64,000 nucleotides of DNA, taken from an uncultured Bacteroides sp. GTDB taxonomy: Bacteria; Bacteroidota; Bacteroidia; Bacteroidales; Bacteroidaceae. This document shows positions 36,153 to 45,755 of the stretch, piece after piece. The stretch spans positions 16,104-80,103 of the forward strand of contig UQPQ01000006.1 of the NCBI GenBank assembly GCA_900542985.1. The letters are read 5' to 3'. The position numbers and the translations under genes were made by a program. Numbering within the stretch: position 1 is the first letter of the stretch; the number at the start of each line of letters is the position of its first letter. The notes below the pieces were generated by a model that did not search any database, was not told the DNA's origin, and saw nothing but the letters and a program-made list of their open reading frames with translations.

Positions 36153-36758
36153 TTAATACTTTTTCTTTCCCTGATTGTTGTTATTATTCATCTGACGACG
36201 CCGAGGAATAAAGGTACGCTGTTCTGTCAGACGCAAATCTTCTGCAGACAATTTGATTTTCCCCCCGGAGAGTTCACATAAATCATCCAAAATCTTCTGA
36301 TCTTCCACTCCGTCTTTATTCCAGTTCAGATAATCCCTTTTCATATGATTGGCAATCATCCGAATCAACTGGTTCCGTTCCTCTCCTTCCTGATAATCGA
36401 CAGCCAACTTAATCATATCCTGTACAAAACGTCCGTAATGACGGAAACGAATATCATGCTGTGAATACGGTATACGCTGCGGCTTGATTTCAAGACTTTC
36501 TTTTTTTACGATTTCCACCGGATAATCGATATCCAATTTAAAATCAGCCATTATAGCCAGATGATCCCAAAGTTTTTGCTTAAAATCGGCTACATCGCGC
36601 AAATGTGGAAACATACCTCCCATGATATTCACTATCGTGTTTGCACAACGCTGACGTTCTGCTCTATCCTCAATAGTCAAGGCATGATCTACCATATTTT
36701 GTACACTTCGTCCGTATTCGGGAAGCGGTAATCTTCGTTGCTGGGTATTGTATTTCAT
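36153..36758 (-). CDS. DUF4290 family protein
   Basis: This 201-residue soluble protein has the features of the Bacteroidetes-specific DUF4290: start MKYNTQQRRLPLPEYGRSVQNMVDHALTI, then VNIMGGMFPHLRDVADFKQKLWDHLAIMADFKLDIDYP, and a basic, Asn-rich tail (RRRQMNNNNNQGKKKY). Function is unknown. It lies between tsaB and murA, in a run of translation and cell-wall genes, and is probably co-transcribed with them. Confidence 0.85.
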   Translation of the reverse strand: MKYNTQQRRLPLPEYGRSVQNMVDHALTIEDRAERQRCANTIVNIMGGMFPHLRDVADFKQKLWDHLAIMADFKLDIDYPVEIVKKESLEIKPQRIPYSQHDIRFRHYGRFVQDMIKLAVDYQEGEERNQLIRMIANHMKRDYLNWNKDGVEDQKILDDLCELSGGKIKLSAEDLRLTEQRTFIPRRRQMNNNNNQGKKKY

Positions 36759-36777
36759 ATTTTACGACAGGTCTGAA

Positions 36778-37467
36778 TTAAATTAACTTCTTTGGGGTAG
36801 ATGCAACGAACTCTTTCAAATAGAAAGGCTCAAAATATGCCACATCTTTAAAATCCTGTTTTGCCATTGCCTTTTCTGCCAAAGGAAACATCCATTTGGC
36901 CAGCGGATGAATGTCTTCAATGAAATGTGCATTAGGATGAACCAATTTCTCACGACATTTTCCAGAGCCGTTGCCAAAGAAATAAACCGGATGCTTTTCC
37001 AAGAATTCAGCATACGAATGTTCATCGATGATATCAGCACCAATCGCACGTTTTACATTCAATGCTCTATCGTAAATGGCAGCATATACTTCCATACGAC
37101 GTGCATCAATCATCGGACACAACAAGGCATCTTCCGGAAGCTCCTCCGACAACAAGACAGGTACCGACATTACTTCTAAGGTAGGAAGTCCTATCAAGGG
37201 AATATTACGTCCATAACAAATTCCTTTTGCCATAGATACACCGATACGCAAACCGGTATATGAACCCGGTCCACAACTCACAGCCACAGCATCCAGCGGA
37301 ATAGCATGATTATCGGCAAACGACAAAGCCTCATCGACAAACACACCTAACGCCACAGCATGCGACGGTCCTTTATAATCTTCTTTAGAAAAAATAGAAG
37401 CCCCATCCTGACTGACAGAAACCGAACAAACCTCTGTAGAAGTTTCAATATGTAAAATGCACGACAT
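36778..37467 (-). CDS. tsaB: tRNA threonylcarbamoyladenosine synthesis protein TsaB
   Basis: This 229-residue ASKHA-fold protein is the TsaB partner of TsaD in the t6A37 modification of tRNAs. The N-terminus ILHIETSTEVCSVSV and the block SCGPGSYTGLRIGVSMAKGI are diagnostic. The C-terminal part is shorter than in TsaD, and TsaB has no complete metal site. It is the first gene of a seven-gene minus-strand run down to rseP, with a promoter at 37495-37502. Confidence 0.93.
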   Translation of the reverse strand: MSCILHIETSTEVCSVSVSQDGASIFSKEDYKGPSHAVALGVFVDEALSFADNHAIPLDAVAVSCGPGSYTGLRIGVSMAKGICYGRNIPLIGLPTLEVMSVPVLLSEELPEDALLCPMIDARRMEVYAAIYDRALNVKRAIGADIIDEHSYAEFLEKHPVYFFGNGSGKCREKLVHPNAHFIEDIHPLAKWMFPLAEKAMAKQDFKDVAYFEPFYLKEFVASTPKKLI

Positions 37468-37494
37468 AATTTATTTTTTATATTATAATGTGTG

Positions 37495-37502
37495 CAAATA
37501 TA
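37495..37502 (-). promoter_or_regulatory. -7 box for tsaB operon
   Basis: The minus strand reads TATATTTG 27 bp before the tsaB ATG. It would drive the whole tsaB-to-rseP run. Confidence 0.55.
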
Positions 37503-38118
37503 CACTTTTATTTGCACTCGTTTTCCATTCCCATACGTTTTTTAGAAGCTCTTAATACAAATATTATTCCTTTCTGAAAAATTAAATACTCTTCTCTCTC
37601 GGCTATTTTTTTCTGCTTAATCGACCAAGGCAGAATATTTTCCACAAAATTCCCCATGAAACAAAATCCGATTTTACCAGTCAATTTTTCATCTCTTCAT
37701 TCAAAGATTGTATCACCTTTAATCGGATAATACATAGCTACAAAAATTTGCTCCAAAGAAGGACAAACCTTAATAATCTTTCCGATAATATTTTTTCACA
37801 TCATTCTATTACGATACAAACTCTAATACGACTTTATCGGATAACTTTTTCATTTCTTCTTTTGAAAAGTCATTTTCCAAAGATAAATTATTATTTTTCA
37901 CAAAAAGCAAGTTCTATTTATACCTATCTTCAAAAGACAATACATTTTATTTTTTTAGCAAAAACAGCGATTTAATTTCAAAATATTACACATTTTCATT
38001 ATAATTTTTGTAAATTAAAATAAAATATATAAATTGCATCCATGTCAGTTGTGAGGGAAACATGAAGCACACTGACAAATAACAGACTCTATGTTTAAGT
38101 TTAACAAATCTACGGTTT
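37503..38118. other. AT-rich regulatory region upstream of the first susC
   Basis: This 616-bp AT-rich region separates tsaB from susC. It contains two direct copies of ATCGGATAA (within 37718-37730 and 37833-37844) and a partial inverted copy (TTCCGATAA near 37780-37788), possibly sites for a regulator. I see no gene and no clear terminator. Confidence 0.6.
37718..37844 (+). repeat. Repeated ATCGGATAA motif upstream of susC
   Basis: TTTAATCGGATAA (37718-37730) and TTTATCGGATAA (37833-37844) are direct copies spaced by 115 bp, with an inverted partial copy between them. They resemble the candidate LacI sites at 4633-4646 and 5741-5754 (TTTAAYCGGWTAA). Confidence 0.45.
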
Positions 38119-41100
38119 ATGAAGAACAATAATTTTAAAGAGAGAAGAGTAAATCGGGAAACGCATCTTCAAAAAATGAGAAAAGGTCTGTGTCTGGTAG
38201 CCTTGGGCTGTGCGTTATGCACAGGAAGCTATGCACAAAACCAAACGACCTCTCAAAATTCAACTCCCCGGAACTTTACAGGACAAGTATTCGACAGTAA
38301 AGACGGATCCTCATTGATTGGATGTACCGTACGCGTAAAAGGCAAGCAAACAGCTACTATCACCGACGTTAACGGAAATTACAGCATTACGGCCAAGCCA
38401 GGAGATATTTTAATTATTTCTTATGTAGGTTACGAAACGGTAGAAGTTCCTGTAGGAAGTAAAAAAGCAACACAAGTCTACATGACAGACGACAGTGTAC
38501 TCATGGACGATGTAGTAGTAACAGGTTATCAGACATTGAAAAAGTTCAATGTAACCGGTTCCGTCAATACTATCAAAAATGATAAAATTTCTTTGAGAAG
38601 CAGTGTAGGATTGGCAGGAATCCTTGAAGGCTCCGTACCTGGATTAAATATTTATAACGAACAGTTCCGTATCCGCGGAGGTGCTTCTATGAATGCCGGT
38701 AACGACCCTTTGTTTATCGTAGATGATTTCGAAGTGGAAGAACTTCCCGAAAACATGGACATGATAGAAAGTATCACTGTATTGAAAGATGCTTCGGCTA
38801 CAGCTATCTGGGGTTCACGTGCAGCCAATGGTGTAATTGTCATTACTACCAAAAAAGGCAAAGCCAATGACTTCAAAATATCTTACTCCAACAACTTTAA
38901 GGTTTCAGCTAAGCCCAATTTTGATGACTTACACCGTGCAAACAGCGAACAAATCATCGACTACGACAGAGAAGCCCACCTTTACGGATACAATTCAATG
39001 ATGGGAGGATTCGGCTATGAAGGAAGTGGCTATTCCTTATCTCAAGAAATTCTGAACGATTATTGGGAGGACGTCATTATCGATTGGGAAACTGGTGCCG
39101 TTTCACCGATGGATCCTCAAAAGTTGGCAGAAATGGACGCTCGTCTGAATAAGCTGAAAGCCTATTCCAACCGCAAACAGATAGAAGATTACCTGTTACG
39201 TAATGCCTTCCGCCAGCAACACATGATTTCCGTTTCCGGAGGCACCGACCGTGTCAATTATTTCCTTTCAGGAAGTTTTATCGGCGGCCATTCAGAATAT
39301 GTAGGCGACCAAGAACGTTCTTACAATATCAATTCCCGGATATCATACAAGTTGTTGCATAACCTGACTTTGCGCTCAGACCTGTCTGCCACATTCGACA
39401 ACAACGACAATGGATATACAAATCTGAGTAATGATATTTATAACCTGTTTCCATTTCAAATGCTCGTAGATGAAGCCGGAAACCGAATTGCAGACTATAC
39501 ACAATTCTCACGAATGGATGCCGACAAATATACCCAAGAATATGGTTATCTGAGTTTCGGTAAAAATCTGCTGGATGAAATAGATATGGCCAACAATACA
39601 ACCAAAAACACCGATTATAAGGCACGGTTTGGCTTAGATTATCGTGTAATAGAAGGCTTGAATCTTTCTGCAGATTATCAGTACGAACGTTATCAGTCGA
39701 TTAACAAAGACATTCAGTCTATAAACAGTTACGGTGTAAGAGAATTGATTAACCAACATACTGTCATCGGAGAAAACGGATTAAGCTATCGTATTCCTAA
39801 AGGAGATATCTTGGACCATTCTCAAACCGATGTCGAAGCATGGACCATGAAAATAGGTGCTACCTTAAACCGCAATTTCGGTGCAGATAAACAGCACTAT
39901 GTCAATGCCACTGCCGGTTTCGAAGCACGCAGCAAACATACTACCACAGAATCATACCGTAAGTTAGGTTACAACGACCAAACTTTATCATGGTCTCCAA
40001 TCGATGCGATTGATCTTGCAACCAACGGAACAACTCCACCCTGGTCCAGTAACCCCATGCGTTACTATGCGAGCAGTTACGATAAGTTCAGCGATATTTT
40101 AAACAGAGAAATCTCTTATTATTTATCGGCAGTATACACCTACGACAATCGCTATACCGTAAGTGGAAGTTTACGTATAGACAAATCCAACCTGTTTGGA
40201 GTAAGCGATAAATACAGAAGAAACCCTATCTGGTCTTTTGGTGCCAACTGGAATATCAAGAATGAAAAATTCTTCAAATGTGATGCAATCAGTGCTTTGA
40301 TGCTACGTGCATCATTAGGATTAACAGGAAACTTCGACCGTAGCGGAAGAACTTCTCCTATCATGGTGGGACAGTTTATCAGCAGTGATCTGGTAGACGG
40401 TGGCGGCTATATGCGTATTACGACTCCTCCCAATCCATTACTCCGTTGGGAACGTACACGTTCTATCAACTTGTCTGTAGACTTGGGATTATTCGACCGC
40501 ATTAACACCACCCTTACCTACTATCATAACAAAGGATACGATTTGTTAGGCGAAGCCCAGCTCGACCCTACAGTAGGATATAGCGAACAACTTATCAACT
40601 CAGCCGATATGAACAACAGTGGAGTAGAAGTCCAGTTGGACGCTGATTTGATCCGCACAAGAGACTTTACATGGAATGTAAGTTGGGTATTCGGTTACAA
40701 TGAGAATAAGATTATACGAAACAGTGCTCACGATTCCAGCCCTGTACTGAACCGTGTACATGGTACAACCCGCTTTGTAGAAGGATATTCCCGCGAAGGT
40801 ATCTGGAGCTATCGCTGGGCCGGATTGAACGAAATGGGATTACCTCAGGCATACAAAGCAGACGGTACCAAAGTTACAACTTACGAGGATCTTACTGTAG
40901 AAGACCTGGAATACAGTGGTACTTATCAACCTAAATACTCAGGAAGCCTGTCAACCGGATTCAGATATAAGAATCTACAAGCCAATTTCCTGTTCACTTA
41001 CAATTTCGGACATGTATTCCGTGTAGAATATCCGGATATGAACCCCTTCGGATCTTCTCCGGCATTAAACGAAAGAATTGCCGATCGCTGGCGTCAACCG

Positions 41101-41445
41101 GGCGATGAAGCCAAGACAGACGTCCCAGCAATTTGTTCCGACATGATGAACTATCTGATGACTTATCAGACAGGAGCTTCCGAACTGGCTAGATATTCAT
41201 CAAACAGCATCCGAAAAGGAGACATGATTCGCCTGCGTGAAATATTGCTGAATTACGACCTTCCTAAAAAATGGTTACGCAACAGCCCTGTAAAACGCTT
41301 GTCTATCACAGCCCAACTCAATAATGTATGGTTATGGACAGCCAATAAAGAAGGATACGACCCCGAAGCTGTATCTCCTGTAAGCGGTACATTCTCATTG
41401 ACCGATCCGATAGCCTTTACCTGTGGTGTGAAACTTGATTTTTAG
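38119..41445 (+). CDS. SusC/RagA-family TonB-dependent outer-membrane transporter
   Basis: This 1108-residue outer-membrane transporter has a signal peptide ending near CTGSYAQ (residue about 40), a carboxypeptidase-regulatory-like domain (about 52-130, FTGQVFDSKDGSSLIGCTVRVKG), the TonB-box region DDVVVTGYQTLKK, a plug (about 145-255, with FRIRGGASMN and LKDASATAIWGSRAANGVIVITTKKG) and a barrel. It lacks the STN domain of the FecR-linked SusC at 58747-62040. Its partner SusD and a TlpA-like lipoprotein follow. With no glycosidase or sigma gene nearby, the cargo may be a peptide or other non-glycan (inference). Confidence 0.93.
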   Translation: MKNNNFKERRVNRETHLQKMRKGLCLVALGCALCTGSYAQNQTTSQNSTPRNFTGQVFDSKDGSSLIGCTVRVKGKQTATITDVNGNYSITAKPGDILIISYVGYETVEVPVGSKKATQVYMTDDSVLMDDVVVTGYQTLKKFNVTGSVNTIKNDKISLRSSVGLAGILEGSVPGLNIYNEQFRIRGGASMNAGNDPLFIVDDFEVEELPENMDMIESITVLKDASATAIWGSRAANGVIVITTKKGKANDFKISYSNNFKVSAKPNFDDLHRANSEQIIDYDREAHLYGYNSMMGGFGYEGSGYSLSQEILNDYWEDVIIDWETGAVSPMDPQKLAEMDARLNKLKAYSNRKQIEDYLLRNAFRQQHMISVSGGTDRVNYFLSGSFIGGHSEYVGDQERSYNINSRISYKLLHNLTLRSDLSATFDNNDNGYTNLSNDIYNLFPFQMLVDEAGNRIADYTQFSRMDADKYTQEYGYLSFGKNLLDEIDMANNTTKNTDYKARFGLDYRVIEGLNLSADYQYERYQSINKDIQSINSYGVRELINQHTVIGENGLSYRIPKGDILDHSQTDVEAWTMKIGATLNRNFGADKQHYVNATAGFEARSKHTTTESYRKLGYNDQTLSWSPIDAIDLATNGTTPPWSSNPMRYYASSYDKFSDILNREISYYLSAVYTYDNRYTVSGSLRIDKSNLFGVSDKYRRNPIWSFGANWNIKNEKFFKCDAISALMLRASLGLTGNFDRSGRTSPIMVGQFISSDLVDGGGYMRITTPPNPLLRWERTRSINLSVDLGLFDRINTTLTYYHNKGYDLLGEAQLDPTVGYSEQLINSADMNNSGVEVQLDADLIRTRDFTWNVSWVFGYNENKIIRNSAHDSSPVLNRVHGTTRFVEGYSREGIWSYRWAGLNEMGLPQAYKADGTKVTTYEDLTVEDLEYSGTYQPKYSGSLSTGFRYKNLQANFLFTYNFGHVFRVEYPDMNPFGSSPALNERIADRWRQPGDEAKTDVPAICSDMMNYLMTYQTGASELARYSSNSIRKGDMIRLREILLNYDLPKKWLRNSPVKRLSITAQLNNVWLWTANKEGYDPEAVSPVSGTFSLTDPIAFTCGVKLDF

Positions 41446-41473
41446 TATTAACTTCCTTAATGAACGATATAAG

Positions 41474-42856
41474 ATGAAACGTATAAAGAATTTTTTCTTC
41501 TTAATAGCAACAATCGCTTTATTTTCCTCATGCAGTGATTTTTTAGATACACTCCCCAAAGGAAAGGTTATTCCAACAACGGTAGAAGATTACGGAAATT
41601 TAATGAAAGACATGACTTTATCTAATGGATATGATGCCTTACCCTATTATTGCTCCGACGATCTGATGATTCCCAACCGTGCCATCAATCTGACCAACGC
41701 CTCCAACAAAGCTTATTTTTGGATGGAAGCCTTTTATCTTGACAGCGAGGACGACAGTAATTGGAATCAGACTTATAACCATCTTTTTACCGTAAACGTA
41801 GTTCTTGAGAACATCGGTAGTGCTACAGGAGGAACAGAAACCGACAGACGGCGTATCGCAGCAGAAGCAAAAATCTTCCGTGCTTACTATTATTGGTATC
41901 TGCAGAGCCTATATGGTCCGGCTTACAATGCCGCCACTGCTGCTACCGACTTAAGCGTTCCTTTGGTTACTGAGCCCAACCTTGAAGCAAAACACTCACG
42001 TGCCACAGTAAAACAAGTTACAGCCCAGATATTAAGCGATTTAGAGGGCATCGACCAGGATCTACCTGTTTTAGGTAGCAATAACTATAAACCCACCCGT
42101 GCATCGGCTTATGCCATGCGTGCACGTGTGTTATTTTACATGGGACGATACGATGAAGCAGCCACAGAAGCAGAAAAAGCACTGGAGCTGAACAGCCAAC
42201 TGGAAGATATGAGAGAATGGTCCTTCCCTACTGAATTTCCATCGGGAAGTATCAACGGAAAACCGACAGACATTTCTTCTCCACAAAAAATATGGTTCCA
42301 CAGTGTAAATGGCAGCAGCGCATTAAGACAAATGGCCATCGGCGAAGATTTGCTTGAGTTATACAAACAGAATGAAAAAGATTTACGCTTTAAATTCTGG
42401 TTCTCGAATGTAGACAACAAAGGAGAGTATTTCTATGACGAAAATACATACTGCTACATCCAGACAACTCCAAACTACAACATCGGTGTTCCGGAAATGA
42501 TGCTTATCAAAGCGGAAGCCTTAGCACGCAAAAACGACAGCCAAGCTCTTGACATTCTAAATGAATTGCGCAAGTACCGATTCACTGAAGAAGACTACAC
42601 CATGCTGACAAAAGATGCAGACAAGAGCCTTCTTGACATTGTTTTGGAAGAGCGACGCAGAGAATTAGTTCTCTCCGGATTACGCTGGTTTGACATGAAG
42701 CGTTTAGTAAACGAAGGTATTTATACAAAGACGCTGACCCGAACCACTCCCGACGGAACAGTACATACACTGGCTCCGGGATCAAACCGTTATTTATTCC
42801 CTATTCCACAAAGCATCATCAACAAAAATAGTAACATTGTACAAAACCCTCGTTAA
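41474..42856 (+). CDS. SusD/RagB-family surface lipoprotein
   Basis: From ATG 41474 (MKRIKNFFFLIATIALFSSC) it is a 460-residue lipoprotein with lipobox LFSSC at residue 20. A longer frame from 41435 overlaps the end of susC and hides the signal. The SusD/RagB pattern is clear: CSDFLDTLPKGKVIPTT, TPR-like helices in the middle (AEAKIFRAYYYWYLQSLYGPAYN) and a C-terminal EERRRELVLSGLRWFDMKRL segment. It should act as the lid of the SusC channel. The protein is shorter than most glycan-type SusDs, nearer RagB-like sizes. Confidence 0.92.
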   Translation: MKRIKNFFFLIATIALFSSCSDFLDTLPKGKVIPTTVEDYGNLMKDMTLSNGYDALPYYCSDDLMIPNRAINLTNASNKAYFWMEAFYLDSEDDSNWNQTYNHLFTVNVVLENIGSATGGTETDRRRIAAEAKIFRAYYYWYLQSLYGPAYNAATAATDLSVPLVTEPNLEAKHSRATVKQVTAQILSDLEGIDQDLPVLGSNNYKPTRASAYAMRARVLFYMGRYDEAATEAEKALELNSQLEDMREWSFPTEFPSGSINGKPTDISSPQKIWFHSVNGSSALRQMAIGEDLLELYKQNEKDLRFKFWFSNVDNKGEYFYDENTYCYIQTTPNYNIGVPEMMLIKAEALARKNDSQALDILNELRKYRFTEEDYTMLTKDADKSLLDIVLEERRRELVLSGLRWFDMKRLVNEGIYTKTLTRTTPDGTVHTLAPGSNRYLFPIPQSIINKNSNIVQNPR

Positions 42857-42865
42857 TATAGAAAT

Positions 42866-43948
42866 ATGAAAAAATATCTTTTATTGGGAAGTATATTACT
42901 TACAGGTATAGCCTGTACCCAACAGACAGAAAAAGAGTTTAGCATAGAAGGAACATTGGAAAAACCTTTTACCGGAACTGTTTACTTGGGATATATTGAC
43001 CAGAAATACCAAAATATAGATTCAATTACTTTATCGGGAGCAAACAGTTTTTCTTTTACTCAAGCCATCGAACACCCCGACAAGTACTATATCCGGTTCC
43101 GTCCCTATCAGTCAGGATATGAATTTATAGCAGAAGCCGGAGGAAAATATACGGCTTCTGCCGGAGCCATCGGTGTACAACAAGGCGTGGAACAGAAGCT
43201 GATGAATCAGTATCTGGAAACGGTTAAGCCCCTGGAAGAAGAAAGCCAGTCTCTGATGAAACAAAACCCTTCTACTCCGGAAGCTTTAGCCACATTGCAG
43301 AAACAAATGAATGACAATTTCTTCAAACGCGAAAAAGCAACCATTGATTTCATCAAAGCACATCCTCAAAGTTATACAGCTGTCGAATTGGCCGGCAACC
43401 TGCTACTTAGAGAATATCCGGAATGGAAAGAAGTATACGAAACCATTGACACTCTCAACTATACGTACTCTTATGCATTCAAGACACTAAAAGAAAAAAT
43501 GGAAGACGCACGTGTAATATGGATTCAAAATACCCAGGCACCCGACTTTACAACAACCGACATTCACGGTAAACAGGTAAAGTTGAGTGATTTCAAAGGG
43601 AAATACGTCCTGCTTGATTTTTGGGCTTCCTGGTGTCGTCCGTGCAGAGACAAAGCCAAGGAGATAAAGGCCATCTACCCACAACTCCAGAAAAGAGGTG
43701 TTGTAATGTGTGGTATTAATCTGGATGAGAAAAAAGAACAATGGGTAAAAGCGACAGAAGAAGATGGCATTATATGGACCAACACAAGCGAGTTGAAACC
43801 ATTCAATGACAATGCCATTTCTCAAGCTTATAAAATACGGCAAATACCGGCTTTGTTCCTCGTCAGCCCATCGGGTGAAATCATCAAGCAAAATCCGGAG
43901 ATTGAATATTTGTTGAATCTGCCGGAAGTAACAAATCCAAACAAATAA
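42866..43948 (+). CDS. TlpA-like thioredoxin-fold lipoprotein with N-terminal DUF4369-like domain
   Basis: This 360-residue lipoprotein (lipobox TGIAC, Cys17) has an N-terminal beta domain of DUF4369 type (FSIEGTLEKPFTGTVYLGYID), a helical linker (about 105-195) and a TlpA/AhpC-type thioredoxin domain (from APDFTTTDIHGKQVKLSDFKG). The active site WCRPC has Cys257 and Cys260, so it can be redox-active. It starts 10 bp after susD, giving SusC-SusD-TlpA. It may reduce disulfides in, or bind, the imported ligand; substrate unknown. Confidence 0.9.
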   Translation: MKKYLLLGSILLTGIACTQQTEKEFSIEGTLEKPFTGTVYLGYIDQKYQNIDSITLSGANSFSFTQAIEHPDKYYIRFRPYQSGYEFIAEAGGKYTASAGAIGVQQGVEQKLMNQYLETVKPLEEESQSLMKQNPSTPEALATLQKQMNDNFFKREKATIDFIKAHPQSYTAVELAGNLLLREYPEWKEVYETIDTLNYTYSYAFKTLKEKMEDARVIWIQNTQAPDFTTTDIHGKQVKLSDFKGKYVLLDFWASWCRPCRDKAKEIKAIYPQLQKRGVVMCGINLDEKKEQWVKATEEDGIIWTNTSELKPFNDNAISQAYKIRQIPALFLVSPSGEIIKQNPEIEYLLNLPEVTNPNK

Positions 43949-43986
43949 GAGACATCGGACAATAGGATATAGTCCTTATCCCCTGC

Positions 43987-44024
43987 AAAGCCAACTGAAA
44001 CCAAAAGAAATATCAGTTGGCTTT
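43987..44024 (+). terminator. Terminator after the TlpA-like gene
   Basis: AAAGCCAACTGA (43987-43998) pairs with TCAGTTGGCTTT (44013-44024), followed by TCTTTTTT. Confidence 0.85.
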
Positions 44025-44045
44025 TCTTTTTTCCCGGCTTTTTCC

Positions 44046-44053
44046 TACCTTTG
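44046..44053 (+). promoter_or_regulatory. -7 box for yicC operon
   Basis: TACCTTTG lies 22 bp before the yicC ATG at 44075. It excludes a TTG start at 44051. Confidence 0.6.
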
Positions 44054-44074
44054 CCCGATAAAAAACTGAATATT

Positions 44075-44950
44075 ATGATACAATCGATGACCGGATACGG
44101 TAAAGCTACCGCCACATTCGGAGATAAGAAAATAAACGTAGAAATCAAATCGTTAAACAGCAAGGCAATGGACTTGTCTACCCGCATTGCTCCATTGTAT
44201 CGTGAAAAGGAAATGGAAATCCGCAACCTCATCACCAAAACACTGGAAAGAGGAAAAGTAGATTTCAGTATCTGGATTGAAAAAGAAGCTGCAGAAGCTG
44301 CTACTCCCATCAATGCTGCGTTGGTAGAAAACTATTACCAGCAGATTAAAACAATTTCCGAATCTTGTCACATTCCCGCCCCCGAAGACTGGTTCGCTAC
44401 ATTGCTGCGTATGCCGGATGTACTGACACGTGTAGATATCCAGGAACTGTCGGAAGAAGAATGGAAAGTGGCTTACACAGCTATTGAAACAGCACTACAG
44501 CATTTGGTAGATTTCCGCAAGCAGGAAGGTGCTGCCCTTGAAAAGAAATTCACTGAAAAGATAGACAACATCGAACGTTTGCTGCATTCCATCGAACCGT
44601 ACGAAAAAGAACGGGTGGCTAAAATACGCGAACGCATTACCGATGCACTTGAAAAAACAATCAGCGTAGATTACGACAAGAACCGTCTGGAACAAGAGCT
44701 GATTTATTACATCGAAAAACTCGATATCAACGAAGAAAAACAGCGTCTGAGCAATCACCTGAAATATTTCCGCGAAACAATGGCCGGAGGACATGGACAA
44801 GGTAAGAAATTAGGATTTATTGCTCAGGAAATGGGACGTGAAATCAACACTACAGGAAGCAAATCAAACCATGCGGAAATGCAGAACATTGTAGTGCAGA
44901 TGAAAGACGAACTGGAACAAATTAAAGAACAGGTATTGAACGTGATGTAA
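44075..44950 (+). CDS. yicC: YicC-family endoribonuclease
   Basis: From ATG 44075 (MIQSMTGYGKATATFGDKK) it has 291 residues. The N-terminal SMTGYG and NSKAMDLSTRIAP segments and the C-terminal GKKLGFIAQEMGREINTTGSKSN block are diagnostic of YicC/YloC proteins, which are ribonucleases with a role in RNA turnover. A long helical middle is visible. gmk follows after 50 bp, a widely conserved pairing. Confidence 0.93.
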   Translation: MIQSMTGYGKATATFGDKKINVEIKSLNSKAMDLSTRIAPLYREKEMEIRNLITKTLERGKVDFSIWIEKEAAEAATPINAALVENYYQQIKTISESCHIPAPEDWFATLLRMPDVLTRVDIQELSEEEWKVAYTAIETALQHLVDFRKQEGAALEKKFTEKIDNIERLLHSIEPYEKERVAKIRERITDALEKTISVDYDKNRLEQELIYYIEKLDINEEKQRLSNHLKYFRETMAGGHGQGKKLGFIAQEMGREINTTGSKSNHAEMQNIVVQMKDELEQIKEQVLNVM

Positions 44951-45000
44951 GGACCTCTTCGTCTTCTTCCTTTTAAATTCAACTCTTAACTATAAAAAAT

Positions 45001-45564
45001 ATGGGTAAACTCATCATATTCTCTGCTCCTTCCGGTTCAGGGAAATCGACTATTATCAACTACCTGCTTTCGCAGAATCTGAATCTGGCATTCTCTATTT
45101 CGGCAACCAGCCGTCCGCCTCGTGGCACCGAACAGAACGGAGTAGAATATTTCTTCCTTACTCCGGAAGAATTCAAACAGCGTATTGCCAACGACGAATT
45201 TCTGGAATACGAAGAAGTCTATCAGGACCGATTCTACGGCACACTGAAAGCTCAGGTTGAAAAACAGCTTGCTGCAGGTCAGAACGTGATATTCGATGTA
45301 GATGTAGTAGGCGGATGCAACATCAAGAAATTCTACGGCGAACGTGCGTTGTCGGTTTTCATCCAGCCTCCTTCAGTAGAAGAACTCCGCCGCCGACTGA
45401 ACGGACGTGGAACTGATACTCCGGAAGTAATAGAAAGCCGTATTGCAAAAGCAGAATTTGAGCTAAGCTTTGCCGACAAATTCGATGTAGTCATTGTGAA
45501 TGATGATTTAAGCAAGGCACAGGCCGAAGCGCTTCAAGTCATCAGCAACTTTATCAATCAATAA
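45001..45564 (+). CDS. gmk: Guanylate kinase
   Basis: This 187-residue enzyme phosphorylates GMP to GDP. It begins with the P-loop IFSAPSGSGKSTIINYLL and has SATSRPPRGTEQNGVEYFFLT (GMP binding) and the lid region RLNGRGTDTPEVIESRIAKAEFEL. The length is normal. It is the second gene of the yicC-gmk-nadD set. Confidence 0.96.
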   Translation: MGKLIIFSAPSGSGKSTIINYLLSQNLNLAFSISATSRPPRGTEQNGVEYFFLTPEEFKQRIANDEFLEYEEVYQDRFYGTLKAQVEKQLAAGQNVIFDVDVVGGCNIKKFYGERALSVFIQPPSVEELRRRLNGRGTDTPEVIESRIAKAEFELSFADKFDVVIVNDDLSKAQAEALQVISNFINQ

Positions 45565-45572
45565 TCCGAATT

Positions 45573-45755
45573 ATGGCTAAAAATCCAAAGAAAACATTAC
45601 AGATACTCATCCTACTCAGCATTCTCATCGGACTGGTAGCAATCGCAGTGGGTATAATAGCTCTTGCCAAACAGGAATATATCATTGCCGTAGCCATGAT
45701 TCTCGTGGCAGCCTGGCAAGTTGTCAACTACAAGAAATGGAAAAAAATCCTATAA
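45573..45755 (+). CDS. Small two-helix membrane protein of unknown function
   Basis: This 60-residue protein has a basic N-terminus ([10 protein letters not shown]), two hydrophobic segments (residues about 11-31 and 35-50) and a basic C-terminus (YKKWKKIL). It begins 8 bp after gmk and overlaps the start of nadD by 19 nt, so it is likely translated as part of the operon. I do not recognise a family; the codon frame, placement and clean two-helix plan favour a real gene. Confidence 0.65.
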   Translation: MAKNPKKTLQILILLSILIGLVAIAVGIIALAKQEYIIAVAMILVAAWQVVNYKKWKKIL

